Origin: Torulaspora globosa
Lineage: Eukaryota; Ascomycota; Saccharomycetes; Saccharomycetales; Saccharomycetaceae
Length of the DNA stretch: 64,000 bases
Reading direction: 5' to 3'
Assembly (NCBI RefSeq): GCF_014133895.1
Contig: NC_050727.1
Span: 1 to 64,000 of the forward strand
The notes below the pieces were generated by a model. The model saw nothing but the letters and a program-made list of their open reading frames with translations. It was not told the DNA's origin and searched no databases. Positions 20,383 to 30,532 of the stretch are shown in pieces; position 1 is the stretch's first letter, and every line of letters starts with the position of its first letter. The translations under genes and the position numbers were made by a program.

Positions 20383-20948
20383 CCTGCGCGCAGATCCACT
20401 CGCTCGCCCCTCCTATCCTTCTTTTGGAGCCTTTTCGCCGTCAGAAGAGGAAAGCTTCAAAAGGGTTGCGTGGTAGAGAATGATACATCTCTCAGCGGTT
20501 CAGACCATATTACAACGAGGGGAGATCAATTGCCTGTTGAATCAGATCTGCTACTAATTTACTTGTGTCAAGAGAAATAGTGGAGTATTGAGCACTCGGG
20601 CTATTAAAATGAGTGGAAAGACGCGAGACACATTCGGTTCAAGAGAGGAAAATCATCAGGATAGCTTTCTAACTGCGCCTGTTTTCCGTCCTCCCTTCTG
20701 GATCACAGATCTAATAACAAATTTTGAATTAGGCTTATTATTATTCCACAACCTACCATTATTATCCATGGGTTTTTATTTCCATGTTACTGTCGCCGGT
20801 TTCTTTTTTTTTTTTTCCTTGGGTTTTCTCGTTTCAATGATCATCTTCGTCCTCACTGCATGATGGTGGACCGGGTACCAGGTATGTCAGTCTACTGCAG
20901 CTCTCTCGGTTTACTGAAAGAAACCATTTTGTTGATCCTTAGTTTGAG
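20383..20948. other. Gap between convergent genes, no gene called
   Basis: Contains a 91-codon frame (20588-20863) whose hydrophobic end is produced by a T-run and C/T-rich DNA around 20808-20825. I do not call it a gene. The rest shows nothing recognisable. Confidence 0.45.
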
Positions 20949-22355
20949 CTACATGAACTTTCTTCCCACTAATAATCCAACAGTTTCCACATAAAGGGCT
21001 AGCTGTTCTTCGTAGCTACAAAAGCGTTTGAAACGCTCCGCCAGATCAACAAACGATATAGAGCCATCCGTTCCAGGCGGCAGCTTCGAAGACTCCAAAA
21101 ACTTACCTTCCGGAGTGCTCCCCGCCGTTTCTCTCACACTTTCCATAATGACACACTTACTGCCCAAGTTCTCGAAATGCAACATGATCTGCCGCCAAAC
21201 AAAGGGATTTGGTAGCCCGTCAGCGGATGTCTCCTTTGAAGAATTTTTTGCGCCTGCGCGAAATTCCTTCAGCGTATGATCGATGACATCGAACAATCGT
21301 TGAGTGCGGATTACCATGGGCTCCTTCGCAGATTCCACTGCTGCCCAACTCATCAGTCTGTGCTTCGATAGACGTGCCTTCTCTTCGACTGTGGCGGTGT
21401 TTAAAAAATTGGCACCTTCTGGGTTTATTACCATTCTGGATCGTAAGTCAATAAGAAGTCGATCGACGATCACGAAGCGGTCCGATATTTTCTCGCTCCC
21501 AGCGTCGCCATCAACAATTCGATCCAGGAATGCCGGAAATATCCTTTCGCTTGCCAGTGTAAGATTTTTGACAATCTGCCTCGCGCCATCCCTATACAAT
21601 TCACTTATTTCATCGGATCGGTCGGGAAACTCAAGGAGCACTTTTTTCATTTTCTCGAGCTTATGCATGCTTTGACGCTCGCAGAATTTCAATAAGATGT
21701 TCCGAAAGCGATCAGATGTCTGCCTTCTTGTTTCTTGCGACATGCCAGGCACCTGCTCGATTATTCTGGGGCTGACAGGGTTCCTTACGCATTGCAAAAG
21801 CTCTTTCTCACTGAGAAGCTTGATGTCTGGTTTCGCCGTATCATTTCCTGTAGCGCTTAGCCCAAAAGCACCCTTCATTTTCGGGCTATCTATTCTAGCC
21901 AAGTCCTTGGACTGCTGCTGGATTACCGCCGCAAAAGCAGGGCTCTGCTCCAATGGCATCTCGTATACAACATATCTTGGGCGTCGTGGACCTCTCCTCC
22001 TTGCCACTCTTATCTCCAGGGCAACGTGAGTTGCGCTTTTAGGATCGGTTTTCCGGCAGTAATATTTCCCTTTAGTTCTCACAAAATTGACGTACACCTT
22101 GTCCTTAGCAAGCTCAAAAAGTAAGCTGTGTCCCGTGATGTAGAAATTCGAACTCATGCGCTCCATCTTCAGGAGCATGTCGGGTTTGTACAAGCTCACC
22201 AAACGTCGGACCTTCTCCTTTGTTTCATGAGAAAGGGCCTGGCCTATGGCGAGCTGGTCAACCCTCGGAGAAGAAAGGCTCACCAGAAAGCCGTCAATAA
22301 TGGTAAAACGGCCCTCTAACACTGTGATCGTTGGGTATCTGCGACTAGAGATCAT
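20949..22355 (-). CDS. Unrecognised basic protein
   Basis: 468 residues from the ATG at 22355; an in-frame TTG further upstream (22394) is not a yeast start. I do not recognise the family. The N-terminal 180 residues look folded, with alternating hydrophobic strands (ITVLEGRFTIIDGFLVSL, KVYVNFVRTKGKYYCRK, ATHVALEIRVARRRG). A basic RRRGPRRPRY patch lies near 140-150. The C-terminal half is mainly helical with many charged residues, and the tail reads SYEEQLALYVETVGLLVGRKFM. No signal peptide, membrane segment or zinc-binding cluster is visible. It converges with the HMG-box gene. The long intact frame and amino-acid composition support a real gene; it may be lineage-restricted. Confidence 0.6.
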   Translation of the reverse strand: MISSRRYPTITVLEGRFTIIDGFLVSLSSPRVDQLAIGQALSHETKEKVRRLVSLYKPDMLLKMERMSSNFYITGHSLLFELAKDKVYVNFVRTKGKYYCRKTDPKSATHVALEIRVARRRGPRRPRYVVYEMPLEQSPAFAAVIQQQSKDLARIDSPKMKGAFGLSATGNDTAKPDIKLLSEKELLQCVRNPVSPRIIEQVPGMSQETRRQTSDRFRNILLKFCERQSMHKLEKMKKVLLEFPDRSDEISELYRDGARQIVKNLTLASERIFPAFLDRIVDGDAGSEKISDRFVIVDRLLIDLRSRMVINPEGANFLNTATVEEKARLSKHRLMSWAAVESAKEPMVIRTQRLFDVIDHTLKEFRAGAKNSSKETSADGLPNPFVWRQIMLHFENLGSKCVIMESVRETAGSTPEGKFLESSKLPPGTDGSISFVDLAERFKRFCSYEEQLALYVETVGLLVGRKFM

Positions 22356-23030
22356 TTCTGACGCTCTTCTGAATTTGGCGAATTGCTGATTCAAACCTTC
22401 ACAATACCCTTCTTTTACCTGATAAAATGTGAATTCGCAAAGCGGTTAGAGTGCCTCTCAAATATGAAAGGTGAAATAATTATTAAGTCCCGAAACGGCG
22501 TTGCGACAACGTGAAAAAGAGCGAAACCCAGTAAATCATTGGATTTGTTTTTCAGTAATTTATGGGTAAAGATTAGTTTTAAACCACCGAGACGGTAACT
22601 ACGTTACGTACAGAATTTCCTCTCCCCACATGACCCACCTAGAGCCTTTCTGACATCATTTTCTTGAAGATGTACGAGTTTTCTTTATATATAATTGCGC
22701 TCATGGGCTCAGCCACAACTACCCGTACTGCCTGCTAAATGCCATCATTTTTTTCTTTTGCACATCAAGTTATCAAAAGGGTTCTTTTTCACTAGCGTGC
22801 TGTTACCGATACACCGATACACGCAGATGCGTAAGATGACGCTCTGCTATATGTGAGAGCTCACCGCAAGAACAAGTACCATGCCGCAGCTTGCAAGAGA
22901 TGAGTGAGAGAATCTTGAGCTGCTCTTGGTTATGCCGCAATTATCAGCTTCATTTCGTACGAGATAACTAGCAGTAGCTTGAACTTTAAGGCCTATTAAG
23001 CATATGATTGCTCATTAAGAAAACCCTCCA
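22356..23030. other. Gap left of the retrotransposon relic
   Basis: Promoter region of the minus-strand gene at 20949-22355, followed by sequence without a gene. A TATATATAA-like run (about 22686) is present. No convincing LTR could be delimited, although one would be expected near the retrotransposon relic. Confidence 0.4.
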
Positions 23031-24530
23031 ACTACGAGACTAGATGGATAGAAAGCTTCTTCACGAGGAAGGTACCCAAGGATAATTATCCTGTATGGTT
23101 TAAGCAAGGGCTAGACGAAGGAATTTCCGTCATTGACATGATCATGGTGGCTTTCAAGCGCAGGAACGAGCAAGAAGATGCTGCGACATCTTGGTTCACA
23201 AAGTACTCATATGAGGGCGAATCGATCCTTCAGTGTATCTTGCGAAAATTGAAGGAGCGCTTAGCCGTTTTGAATCCGTCACCGACGTGAACTTTCCTGA
23301 ATCCAAGAATCGCTTCTTGACTGGCGGATTAAAAGGCGAATATGCCAAAATCCGTTCTCTCGTGAAAGCGGGCAAGATTGACACAACAATTATTGCCGCG
23401 ATCCAATCTATTTATATCGCTCAGGAAACGTCTGGAAAGGGTTCGAGGGAAAATCCAACTCCACGCTCAATGAAATGCTCCACATGTCATAAAACAGACC
23501 ATGTCGCAAAAGTATTGTGACAAGAGGATCATAGACAAGAGTGTCACGGTCGAGAAATCTACAGGATACCCAAGAAAAAAGACAGAAACTGGTTTCAAGA
23601 AGACACGAGCTAAAAAACTTGGCAGAAGAAAACTGTAAATTACATGGACACATCAAACTCAATAAGTGACGAGGAAGCAGATGAAGATTGTGAGGATCAC
23701 GATTCCAACCACCATCTTAGGCTTCCACAACTGACGGACGAGTGAGTCTAAAAGAGCCATGGCATATGCAATATATCTGTTGATAGACTCCGGCGCATCT
23801 ACTTCGGTATCGAAGCAGGAGGAATAGCTGCACAACAAATCTTATAATCCGAAGTGCATATTACAGGATGCTCAAGGAAACTATATGAAAGTAGATTCTA
23901 AAGGGAAGATTTTACTACACTTCCTCAACAGCCGACCTTGTACTGTGAACGCCCTATCGTCGCCAGATGCGGAATTGAATGATCTCAGCATTGATGAGTT
24001 AGCTCAAAAGGGATACTTTCCCAACTTTCGTAAGCAATACATTGAGAATAAGAACGGAACACCGGTTGCTAGAATACTAAAGAAAGGACCATACTACTGG
24101 TTATCATCAAAGTACCTAGCACTACCGTCGCCAGAAAGGAACCACGGAAATATGAATATCAACACGATGAGATACTCCCTGGATTACATTCATCGATTAT
24201 TCGGCATGTGAATGTTAGAACCTTGAAATCAGCCTTGAAAAATGGTTCGATAGCTGGAATTCATATAAACTTTGGAGCCGAGCCGTTTTCACTGAGGCCG
24301 TCCGTTTGCAGTTGCCAAGTTTGTCGTGCATCATGGTTCTGCCTAACATACGCATTGATGTTATGATAGACCTTTTTAGTCCACATAAGACACGGAGCGT
24401 CAGGGCGTCTTCGCAGATACCAGAACATATTGCTAGCCGTCCTAGGTAAGAAACGTGAACTTCGACAGCAAGGCGCTTCTCTGTACTCTTTTATGAGGCT
24501 TGCCATAAGTTCAGTTCTGTTAACAAGATG
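23031..24530 (+). mobile_element. Ty1/copia-type retrotransposon relic (gag-PR-IN fragments)
   Basis: Fragments of Gag and Pol lie in order on the plus strand in several frames. A Gag block at about 23036-23240 (TRWIESFFTRK...) is out of frame with a second block, 23233-23520, that ends in a CCHC knuckle, CSTCHKTDH, whose last Cys is displaced by a frameshift. Then follow the aspartic protease core LIDSGAS near 23780-23805, linker/integrase sequence 23885-24211 (YWLSSKY, SLDYIHRLFG, as in the integrase His/Cys zinc region), and a last piece with NVRTLKSALKNGSI and CxxC to about 24530. Stops and frameshifts rule out function. No reverse transcriptase or RNase H remains, and no LTRs were identified. 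The gene order protease-integrase fits copia-type elements. Confidence 0.8.
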
Positions 24531-24906
24531 TTGAAAACCCCGCTCATTTGGTGTTTAGTATACCCAGCGATTACAGGTTAATTATCTGAAACTGGTGCCT
24601 TTGGTATTTTTTTAGCCACAAAAGGCTTTCGTCTCAAAGAGTTTATAACGATGCGCCAGATCATATAATAATAAGCTTCAGCTACGTTATAATCAAGTTT
24701 TTTACTTTACAGGAGTGTTGTATCTCAGATTTGAAAGTGTGTATCTGGTCAGTTTAGCAATCAACAACCGTTCCCCACGAGAGTACGCAGGGCATTCTCG
24801 CTAGTCTTTCAGTTTTTCTGAAATTATATATTATTATTAACAGTTATTCAAGAATATAATTATTCAAGAATGTATATAAAGTCCCTTTGAGGGGATTACA
24901 CTATCC
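24531..24906. other. A/T-rich gap downstream of the permease gene
   Basis: A/T-rich, with a direct repeat of ATTATTCAAGAAT (about 24842 and 24857) and a TATATAAAG-like word. It covers the 3' end region of the minus-strand permease and the right edge of the retrotransposon relic. No gene. Confidence 0.45.
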
Positions 24907-26493
24907 TTATAGCGGATAGATAAACGCCTTGTTTTCCAGGTCAGTGAGGTCCAACATAGCAATGTTGGTCTCTATGGCTTGGCCATCTATTTCCACCATT
25001 CCCTGTGCTTCGCTAGCGTGCGCCAGCCTTTCGTCATTTCTTCTGCGAAGTAAATACCAGATTACTAGGGCAATCAACGGAGCAAGGAAAAATGATAATA
25101 CAATTTGCACAATCCAGGCAGGAACATAACGAGGGGCGTCCTTACTTCTCCAGATTTGAGGCGAAATAATATTAGCCACACTGTACCAGAACATAACGAC
25201 GGCGTTTCTGGTCAATCTCTTCGTATAACCACCACAGCTTGTTGTGTTCCAGCTAAACATCAGAATCCAGGGGATGCCAAAGAGTGGACAAGCTAGACAT
25301 AGCATTGCTAGCAGTGCGATTTTCTTATCCCAATCTATGGTCACCAGCGCAATCGAAGCGGCGAATGATGGAACACTCCAAAAGACTACCGAAAATGCTG
25401 TGTAGTTTCTTTTGTATAGCAGGAAAACCGTCGCAATAACCGCACAAACAGATGCAAATCCGCCTGCTGCAACTGAGACTAAAGTCGAGGACAGATTAGA
25501 AATGTTGCCAATACCCTCGAATAGCAAGTTCTGCTGATAAGCCAGATTATTTGCCAATTGTTGGAAAAGGAAGAAAAGGCCGAAAAGCCATGTTATAGGA
25601 TCTCTGAAAGCTTCGATGACTTGATATTTTTTGATCACCTTCTGCTCAATCGAAGATTTGCTGCTTTGCTGTACCCTTCTGATGACCCAAACTTTCTCTT
25701 CCGTGGTCAAGAACTTGGCATCCGTTGGATTGTTCGGATAAATGAGTGCCACCAATATTGTTAGCAGGAACGTGCAACCACCTATGATGATGAAGAAAAG
25801 TTTCCAAATGGGCACGCTGGACTTGGCGTGCAAAATCCCGTAGGCGATGAAACCTACAGGAATGGTAACGCCAATAGACGAGATATACCAGATGGGGCCG
25901 TACGAGTTTTTCTCATCTGGAGTTAAGAACTGGTTCATCGTCATATTCAAAGATGGCAAAGCAACAGATTCTACGAAACCTAGGAAAAATCTTAGCGCAA
26001 TTACGCCCTGTTCATTATATGCAACACAGTGCAGAAAAATGATGATTGTCCAGATTGCACACATAGCCAGAACAACTCTTCCTATCGGGAACTTTTGCAC
26101 AAAAATCAGGTTTGCCTGTCCAATGATATAACCGACATAGAAGAGTGTGTTAGCGTTGCTGTAGCTGCTCTGTGTAAGACCAGTGTCTTCCCATAGACCA
26201 AATATAGAGGCATAGGATAACGTTGCCTTATCAGAATACATGGTAATGTTAACTAGAAAAGTTAGCCCCACGACGATAAATGCCACTTTCCGTCTCAACC
26301 TACGTTCCTGCTCCTCAGTGATCGGGGCAACCTGGGAATCGTGCTCTTCCAAAAATTCCAATGTAACGTCTGCATCTCTAGAATTAACAACCTTGTATTC
26401 ATCTTTGATACGACTTGTGCTAACTGAGTTTTTCTCCTTCGCAGTAATGGGAATTACATCAACCTCCGAAGAGGACGGACTTGTTGAAGCCAT
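24907..26493 (-). CDS. Dal5-family (anion:cation symporter) MFS permease
   Basis: 528 residues with about 80 hydrophilic residues, then twelve predicted membrane segments. Hallmarks of the yeast allantoate permease family are RRKVAFIVVGLTFLVNITMYSDKATLSYASIFGL in TM1, SNANTLFYVGYIIGQ, RFFLGFVESVALPS in the TM4 region, a central YPNNPTDAKFLTTEEK loop and, in the second half, SWNTTSCGGYTKRLTRNAVVMFWYSVANIISPQIW. Members carry allantoate, nicotinate, pantothenate, cysteine or sulfonates. The overall look is nearest to YIL166C (Soa1, sulfonate/thiosulfate), but that is recall of the family, not an alignment. The start ATG at 26493 is the only sensible one. Upstream lie two GATAAG sites, in keeping with nitrogen-controlled family members. 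Intact, probably functional. Confidence 0.85.
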   Translation of the reverse strand: MASTSPSSSEVDVIPITAKEKNSVSTSRIKDEYKVVNSRDADVTLEFLEEHDSQVAPITEEQERRLRRKVAFIVVGLTFLVNITMYSDKATLSYASIFGLWEDTGLTQSSYSNANTLFYVGYIIGQANLIFVQKFPIGRVVLAMCAIWTIIIFLHCVAYNEQGVIALRFFLGFVESVALPSLNMTMNQFLTPDEKNSYGPIWYISSIGVTIPVGFIAYGILHAKSSVPIWKLFFIIIGGCTFLLTILVALIYPNNPTDAKFLTTEEKVWVIRRVQQSSKSSIEQKVIKKYQVIEAFRDPITWLFGLFFLFQQLANNLAYQQNLLFEGIGNISNLSSTLVSVAAGGFASVCAVIATVFLLYKRNYTAFSVVFWSVPSFAASIALVTIDWDKKIALLAMLCLACPLFGIPWILMFSWNTTSCGGYTKRLTRNAVVMFWYSVANIISPQIWRSKDAPRYVPAWIVQIVLSFFLAPLIALVIWYLLRRRNDERLAHASEAQGMVEIDGQAIETNIAMLDLTDLENKAFIYPL

Positions 26494-27548
26494 TGTTGGT
26501 TTGAGCTATTAATGCATTTCCACATAAGGAAAAGCTATCGGCCTGAATTTCCAGCCTTACTTTATATTCGAGATATGAAATCTTTATCCTGTCATTGAGT
26601 ATGTCGATCGCACCTATCCACACAAGCATTTTTAGTCATCGAGAATGTAATTGCATCTCAGAACGGGAGCTCTGTCTTTTGATAAGTTATGCTGTCTTTC
26701 TGATAAGTTACGCTGTCTTCTGTGGGCCTACCTAGGTAAGCTGTGGCTTTTTGCTGTCTCGAAAAAAAAAAAACACACTTTGAGTTTATCAGGCAGGAAT
26801 ATCAACGGTGTACGGAAATGAGATGATTGGATTATGAAGTCAAATGTGGCCACTGTAGCACCCAATTTTGAACCCCAGTGTGTAGGGATCACCAGCTTAT
26901 CCCTTTAAAGCTTAATCTGAATACAGCCACTCGGTCGTACAATCTCTTACTGTCAGTTCGAGGCTGCATATCTTGAGATCTGCGCTGGCATGCCGTATGT
27001 TGTTATCCTAGCAGCGTGGCTTCGATGTCTTTCAGGACCCGACGAAAAGGTCTGCGTAGCATGATGATCCATTGCCGAGGTAGCGCTACGGGTTCTCCGA
27101 GTCGCTTAAAATATCCTTATGTCTTCTAATAGCCTGCGCAAGGTTCATTAATTGAAGCGTAGCAATAGGGACCGGGAGGTGAGTGCGGTAGAAGCTCTTT
27201 CCTTGTCAGTAGTCCAGCCCAGCTTAGAGAAGAGTTTCCAAGTGTAACGACCAAGTTACTGCTCTTACGACGGTCCAATTGCCTTACGATCTACCGCTAT
27301 TTGGGCAAAATGTTTGCCCTCTTTTTTTTTTCAGATCAGCGTAAATCACTTGCTCTGAGAGAAACCAAGCGCGTCCGATGAACTTTTCACAGTTGCGATG
27401 AGCTTGTCCTCGGCAAACTGAAGAAATAATAACCACCAAATTGAATCTTTCTTTACACCTCTGCTAGGGATTGGACAGTAGTAGCTTGTTCTACCGCGTC
27501 GATATAGTACGTTATTTTTATGGGGCAACCAGAGGTCATTGAGATACA
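26494..27548. other. Divergent promoter region between permease and mannosyltransferase genes
   Basis: About 1 kb without a gene. It contains the duplicated GATAAG sites (26681-26707), a further inverted GATAAG (CTTATC at 26896-26901), AAGCTGTGG at about 26738 (one mismatch to the Met31/32 word AAACTGTGG) and an A-run near 26761. No RNA gene was recognised. Confidence 0.5.
26681..26707 (+). promoter_or_regulatory. Pair of GATAAG (GATA-factor) sites in a duplicated 22-bp word
   Basis: GATAAG at 26681-26686 and 26702-26707, each inside a near-identical block CTGTCTTT-x-TGATAAGTTA(T/C)G. About 190-215 bp before the permease start. Two close GATAAG sites form the classical UAS-NTR through which Gln3/Gat1 activate genes such as DAL5 in poor nitrogen. 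The function here is inferred from motif and gene family. Confidence 0.6.
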
Positions 27549-29435
27549 ATGTTAAGAAGGCGCTTTAATTTTTTTCTGGTGCTTGTGCTAGTGGCTGTTG
27601 TGCTGTTTATGAAAAGTCCTAGCGAATGGCTGTCGTCCGGTCGGTCTTCCAAGAGGCGATGGCAGCGAAATCCTCAGGTTGTTCCACGGAAATCAGATCT
27701 TCTGCATGTTGACATTTCACAGGAGCTGAACCAAAGAGATTGGGACCTCTCACCAGTTAATCTACGTACTATAAAGCAGAAATATGAGGATGAGGAAATC
27801 GTGGGATTTGTTTCTAATCTGGATGTGAAAAAAGTTCTTGAGAAAAAAGCTAGAACTGCAAAAAACCATGATTATGATGGCGTCCTTAAGGGCACGCTTT
27901 CCGCTAAGGAATATCAAGATTTAATCACATGCCCCGACCTTGCCTATCGTTCCAAAATCCAGCATTCGGCTAACAAGAAGCTTCTAAAAGATGATCTAGC
28001 CGCACTCAGGTATGAGCTTATTACGAACCCGAGTTTCCTTTCAAAGGAAGTGACTGGAGAGGATGAGCAGGAAATGAGTGTGCCCGACATCATCCACAAA
28101 AAGTGGTTCCAGTTTGGTAGTTCGGCTGTTTGGCTTGAAAGCGAGCAGTGCTACGTGGTGTACTCCAGAGTAATATATTCTTCGGTCCATGTTAGAAACA
28201 GGCCGCACGTCTCTTTAGTTAGGGCACAGGCCTTCGATAAAGATTGGAATGAGCTAAAGGACAAATGGATCCCTTATGTAGATGTGCCGCTCGGAAAGGA
28301 TATGGACAGAGTTATAAAGGAGATAGATGATGCATTGGGGATAACTGACTGCAGCGCGCTTAAGTCGAACCATGCAGCATATGACGCCTGTATGGTTGAA
28401 AATACAAAAAACAGTCTTGAAGCAAAAAGGAGAAGAGAAAGTATACTTTCCAGATATTATATGAAATATCCAACCATTCTAAACATTCCATTTAAAACTG
28501 ACGGTGATTGGAAAGGTCCAGAAGATCCTAAGGTTGTTTTGAGAAAAACCGATCAATCAGAAGAACCTGTTGTCTTGTATAACATACATGACGATGACCT
28601 TGATAGAAGAATAATGGTGGCTTATATGCCACATAGAAAGATTGAACCAATGGTGAAACTGAGCGTGAACGGGCGTGAACAAAGAGGAATGGAAAAGAAC
28701 TGGACTCCTTTTTTCCACCACGAGACTGGTGAATCAGTCATGTCTCGTGGCTTCATCCATTTCATTTACAGCTTTAGTCCACTTGAAATATTGAAATGCT
28801 CTCTAAACGACGGTATCTGTAGCTTAGTTTTTGATGCAGACACCTTAAAAGTGAGCGATGCCAATAAATTTGATGGCATAAGAGGCGGGACACAGTACAT
28901 TCCTTTGCCGGCAATCCTACCTAGAGTCAGTGAGGATCAAATTTGGATCGGATTTCCCAAGCAACATATCGAAAACTGCGGATGTGGAGATTTCTATTAT
29001 AGACCAATGTTGGGTGTCTTGGTCGAGCGGCATGGAGTGTACAGTCAAGAACTAATGGTTCCTGCGTTGGGTTTTAATATGGATGTGCTTTCCTGGGACT
29101 TGCAAACGACTGAATGCAAGGATACTAATATTCTAAGCCCTAATTCCATTGGTTACTGGGAGGTGGTGAGACAAGATCCTCAAACTAAAAAGTACGAGGA
29201 CTATCTAACTTTGACTGTCTCAGAGGCAGATTCTAACACCAAAGTTATCACTTTGAAGGGCGTATTGAATTTCGTTCTTGGCGTCTATCAGGAGAAAGAC
29301 ATTAAAGAGAAATTTGAAATAGATGATCAATCGGATAGCATTGTTGGACATACTTTACATTGTCTGGTCCACTCGGCATTCGATCAATGCAAATCTTATG
29401 GTGAAGCCCATCCTGGACCCGCTGAAGGAGAATAA
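27549..29435 (+). CDS. Beta-mannosyltransferase (BMT/WRY family, GT91)
   Basis: 628 residues. A short basic N-terminus (MLRRRF) is followed by one membrane segment (residues about 6-23, FNFFLVLVLVAVVLFM), the type-II topology of Golgi glycosyltransferases, then a stem and a large lumenal domain. Conserved BMT-type blocks include HKKWFQFGSSAVWLESEQCYVVYSRVIYS, a GPEDPKV motif near residue 325 (GPEDPR in homologues), SRGFIHFIYSFSPLEILKC, RGGTQYIPLP and QHIENCGCGDFYYRPMLGVL. In Candida albicans the family adds beta-1,2-mannose to cell-wall mannans and glycolipids; S. cerevisiae has none, while Kluyveromyces and other non-duplicated yeasts do. Acceptor and linkage are not predictable here. Intact, and located just outside the conserved core, convergent with PRE5. 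Confidence 0.85.
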   Translation: MLRRRFNFFLVLVLVAVVLFMKSPSEWLSSGRSSKRRWQRNPQVVPRKSDLLHVDISQELNQRDWDLSPVNLRTIKQKYEDEEIVGFVSNLDVKKVLEKKARTAKNHDYDGVLKGTLSAKEYQDLITCPDLAYRSKIQHSANKKLLKDDLAALRYELITNPSFLSKEVTGEDEQEMSVPDIIHKKWFQFGSSAVWLESEQCYVVYSRVIYSSVHVRNRPHVSLVRAQAFDKDWNELKDKWIPYVDVPLGKDMDRVIKEIDDALGITDCSALKSNHAAYDACMVENTKNSLEAKRRRESILSRYYMKYPTILNIPFKTDGDWKGPEDPKVVLRKTDQSEEPVVLYNIHDDDLDRRIMVAYMPHRKIEPMVKLSVNGREQRGMEKNWTPFFHHETGESVMSRGFIHFIYSFSPLEILKCSLNDGICSLVFDADTLKVSDANKFDGIRGGTQYIPLPAILPRVSEDQIWIGFPKQHIENCGCGDFYYRPMLGVLVERHGVYSQELMVPALGFNMDVLSWDLQTTECKDTNILSPNSIGYWEVVRQDPQTKKYEDYLTLTVSEADSNTKVITLKGVLNFVLGVYQEKDIKEKFEIDDQSDSIVGHTLHCLVHSAFDQCKSYGEAHPGPAEGE

Positions 29436-29634
29436 GCCCATGGTACACACAAATTAGATGCGCGGCTACCTAGTTTTTTTTGGCCTACGACATGAGACAT
29501 TCCGTTAAGTTCATCATAACGTAAAATCGTTACTACCTCAAATCTATTCAAGCTAGTAGTCGGTTCTCATGTTTAATCCTAGACCTTGAATAGTATAGTA
29601 GCTGTGTTACGTACATTCTATATCCGATGCATGA

Positions 29635-30336
29635 CTATAGGTAAGGTGACACAGCATCACCATCGTACTGCGTGAAAGGCATGTTCTCCCCCACAATGGC
29701 GATAGACAGGTTATTGATGGTTAGAGTCTCGTCCTTCAAGGACTGTCTCAAAGCTTCGACGCCCTGCTTGATCAGCTCCTGTGGATCTTCTATCTCCAAA
29801 AACTCGTCTAGTGTTCTCTCCAAATACGTCTTAGCGCCTTGAGAACGGGCTCCAATCGCAGAACCATACAGTTCCAACGTATTACCTGAAGGCTGGAACT
29901 CCAAAAGATGGGCGCCACTCCTGTCATACCCTATGATCAACAGGCCCACCCCGTAAGGCCTGCCCCCGTAAGATTGCGTGTTTTTCTGCGCCTTGTCACA
30001 GAGAAGATGTCCTGCTCTCTCGACGGAAAGCTTTCTGTTGAACACCAGGCTAGAATAATTGCACTGCTGTCTCAGATAGTTGCTCAGTACACGCGCATCG
30101 GGTGCCAAACCCGCCAGCGACAACCCCATATGTTCATCGCACTTGATGATCTTCTTCTGATACGACGAAAGCTCGTCTGCGTTCCGCTTGAGCGCGACCA
30201 GCACTGCGTGTCTCTTGGATCTCAGACCCACCGTGACGCTCCCCTGTTTGATCGCCTCCAAAGCGTATTCTACCTGGAACAGCCTGCCTGTGGGGGAAAA
30301 GGTGACCGTATCACCATCGTAATTGTTTCTGAACAT
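29635..30336 (-). CDS. PRE5: 20S proteasome subunit alpha-6
   Basis: 233 residues, nearly identical in its first 170 residues to S. cerevisiae Pre5 (YMR314W). It forms part of the outer alpha ring that gates the proteolytic chamber. The N-terminus MFRNNYDGDTVTFSPTGRLF contains the alpha-subunit signature (YD...FSPTGRLFQVEYA). Further landmarks are KKIIKCDEHMGLSLAGL and SYGGRPYGVGLLIIGYD. The C-terminal tail after residue 175 is more diverged. The start is fixed by homology. It shares a 196-bp divergent promoter with TGL3 and has a perfect PACE (Rpn4 site) 58 bp upstream, as expected for a proteasome gene. It is the leftmost gene of the conserved gene block. Confidence 0.97.
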   Translation of the reverse strand: MFRNNYDGDTVTFSPTGRLFQVEYALEAIKQGSVTVGLRSKRHAVLVALKRNADELSSYQKKIIKCDEHMGLSLAGLAPDARVLSNYLRQQCNYSSLVFNRKLSVERAGHLLCDKAQKNTQSYGGRPYGVGLLIIGYDRSGAHLLEFQPSGNTLELYGSAIGARSQGAKTYLERTLDEFLEIEDPQELIKQGVEALRQSLKDETLTINNLSIAIVGENMPFTQYDGDAVSPYL

Positions 30337-30393
30337 CTCTAACCTCGCAATCGATCCAGCTCAACCGCCGCTGAACTGCCTCTTGATGCTTCT

Positions 30394-30402
30394 TTTGCCA
30401 CC
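30394..30402 (-). promoter_or_regulatory. PACE element (Rpn4-binding site) of PRE5
   Basis: GGTGGCAAA on the minus strand, an exact match to the proteasome-associated control element recognised by Rpn4, 58 bp before the PRE5 start codon. Confidence 0.85.
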
Positions 30403-30532
30403 AACCTTTCCTAGCTACTGAAATTTCATTAGCGTTCTTCGTCCCAGATGATGTTTCCAAAGGGGACCTTCGAAGTCCATCACTAAGCTATATAATAACT
30501 CAGCGACACAATAGCTGTTTGCTGACGGGAGC

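Noticed and set aside
20588..20863. 91-codon frame with hydrophobic end
   Set aside because: The hydrophobic part comes from a T-run; no homologue is recognised and there is no promoter.
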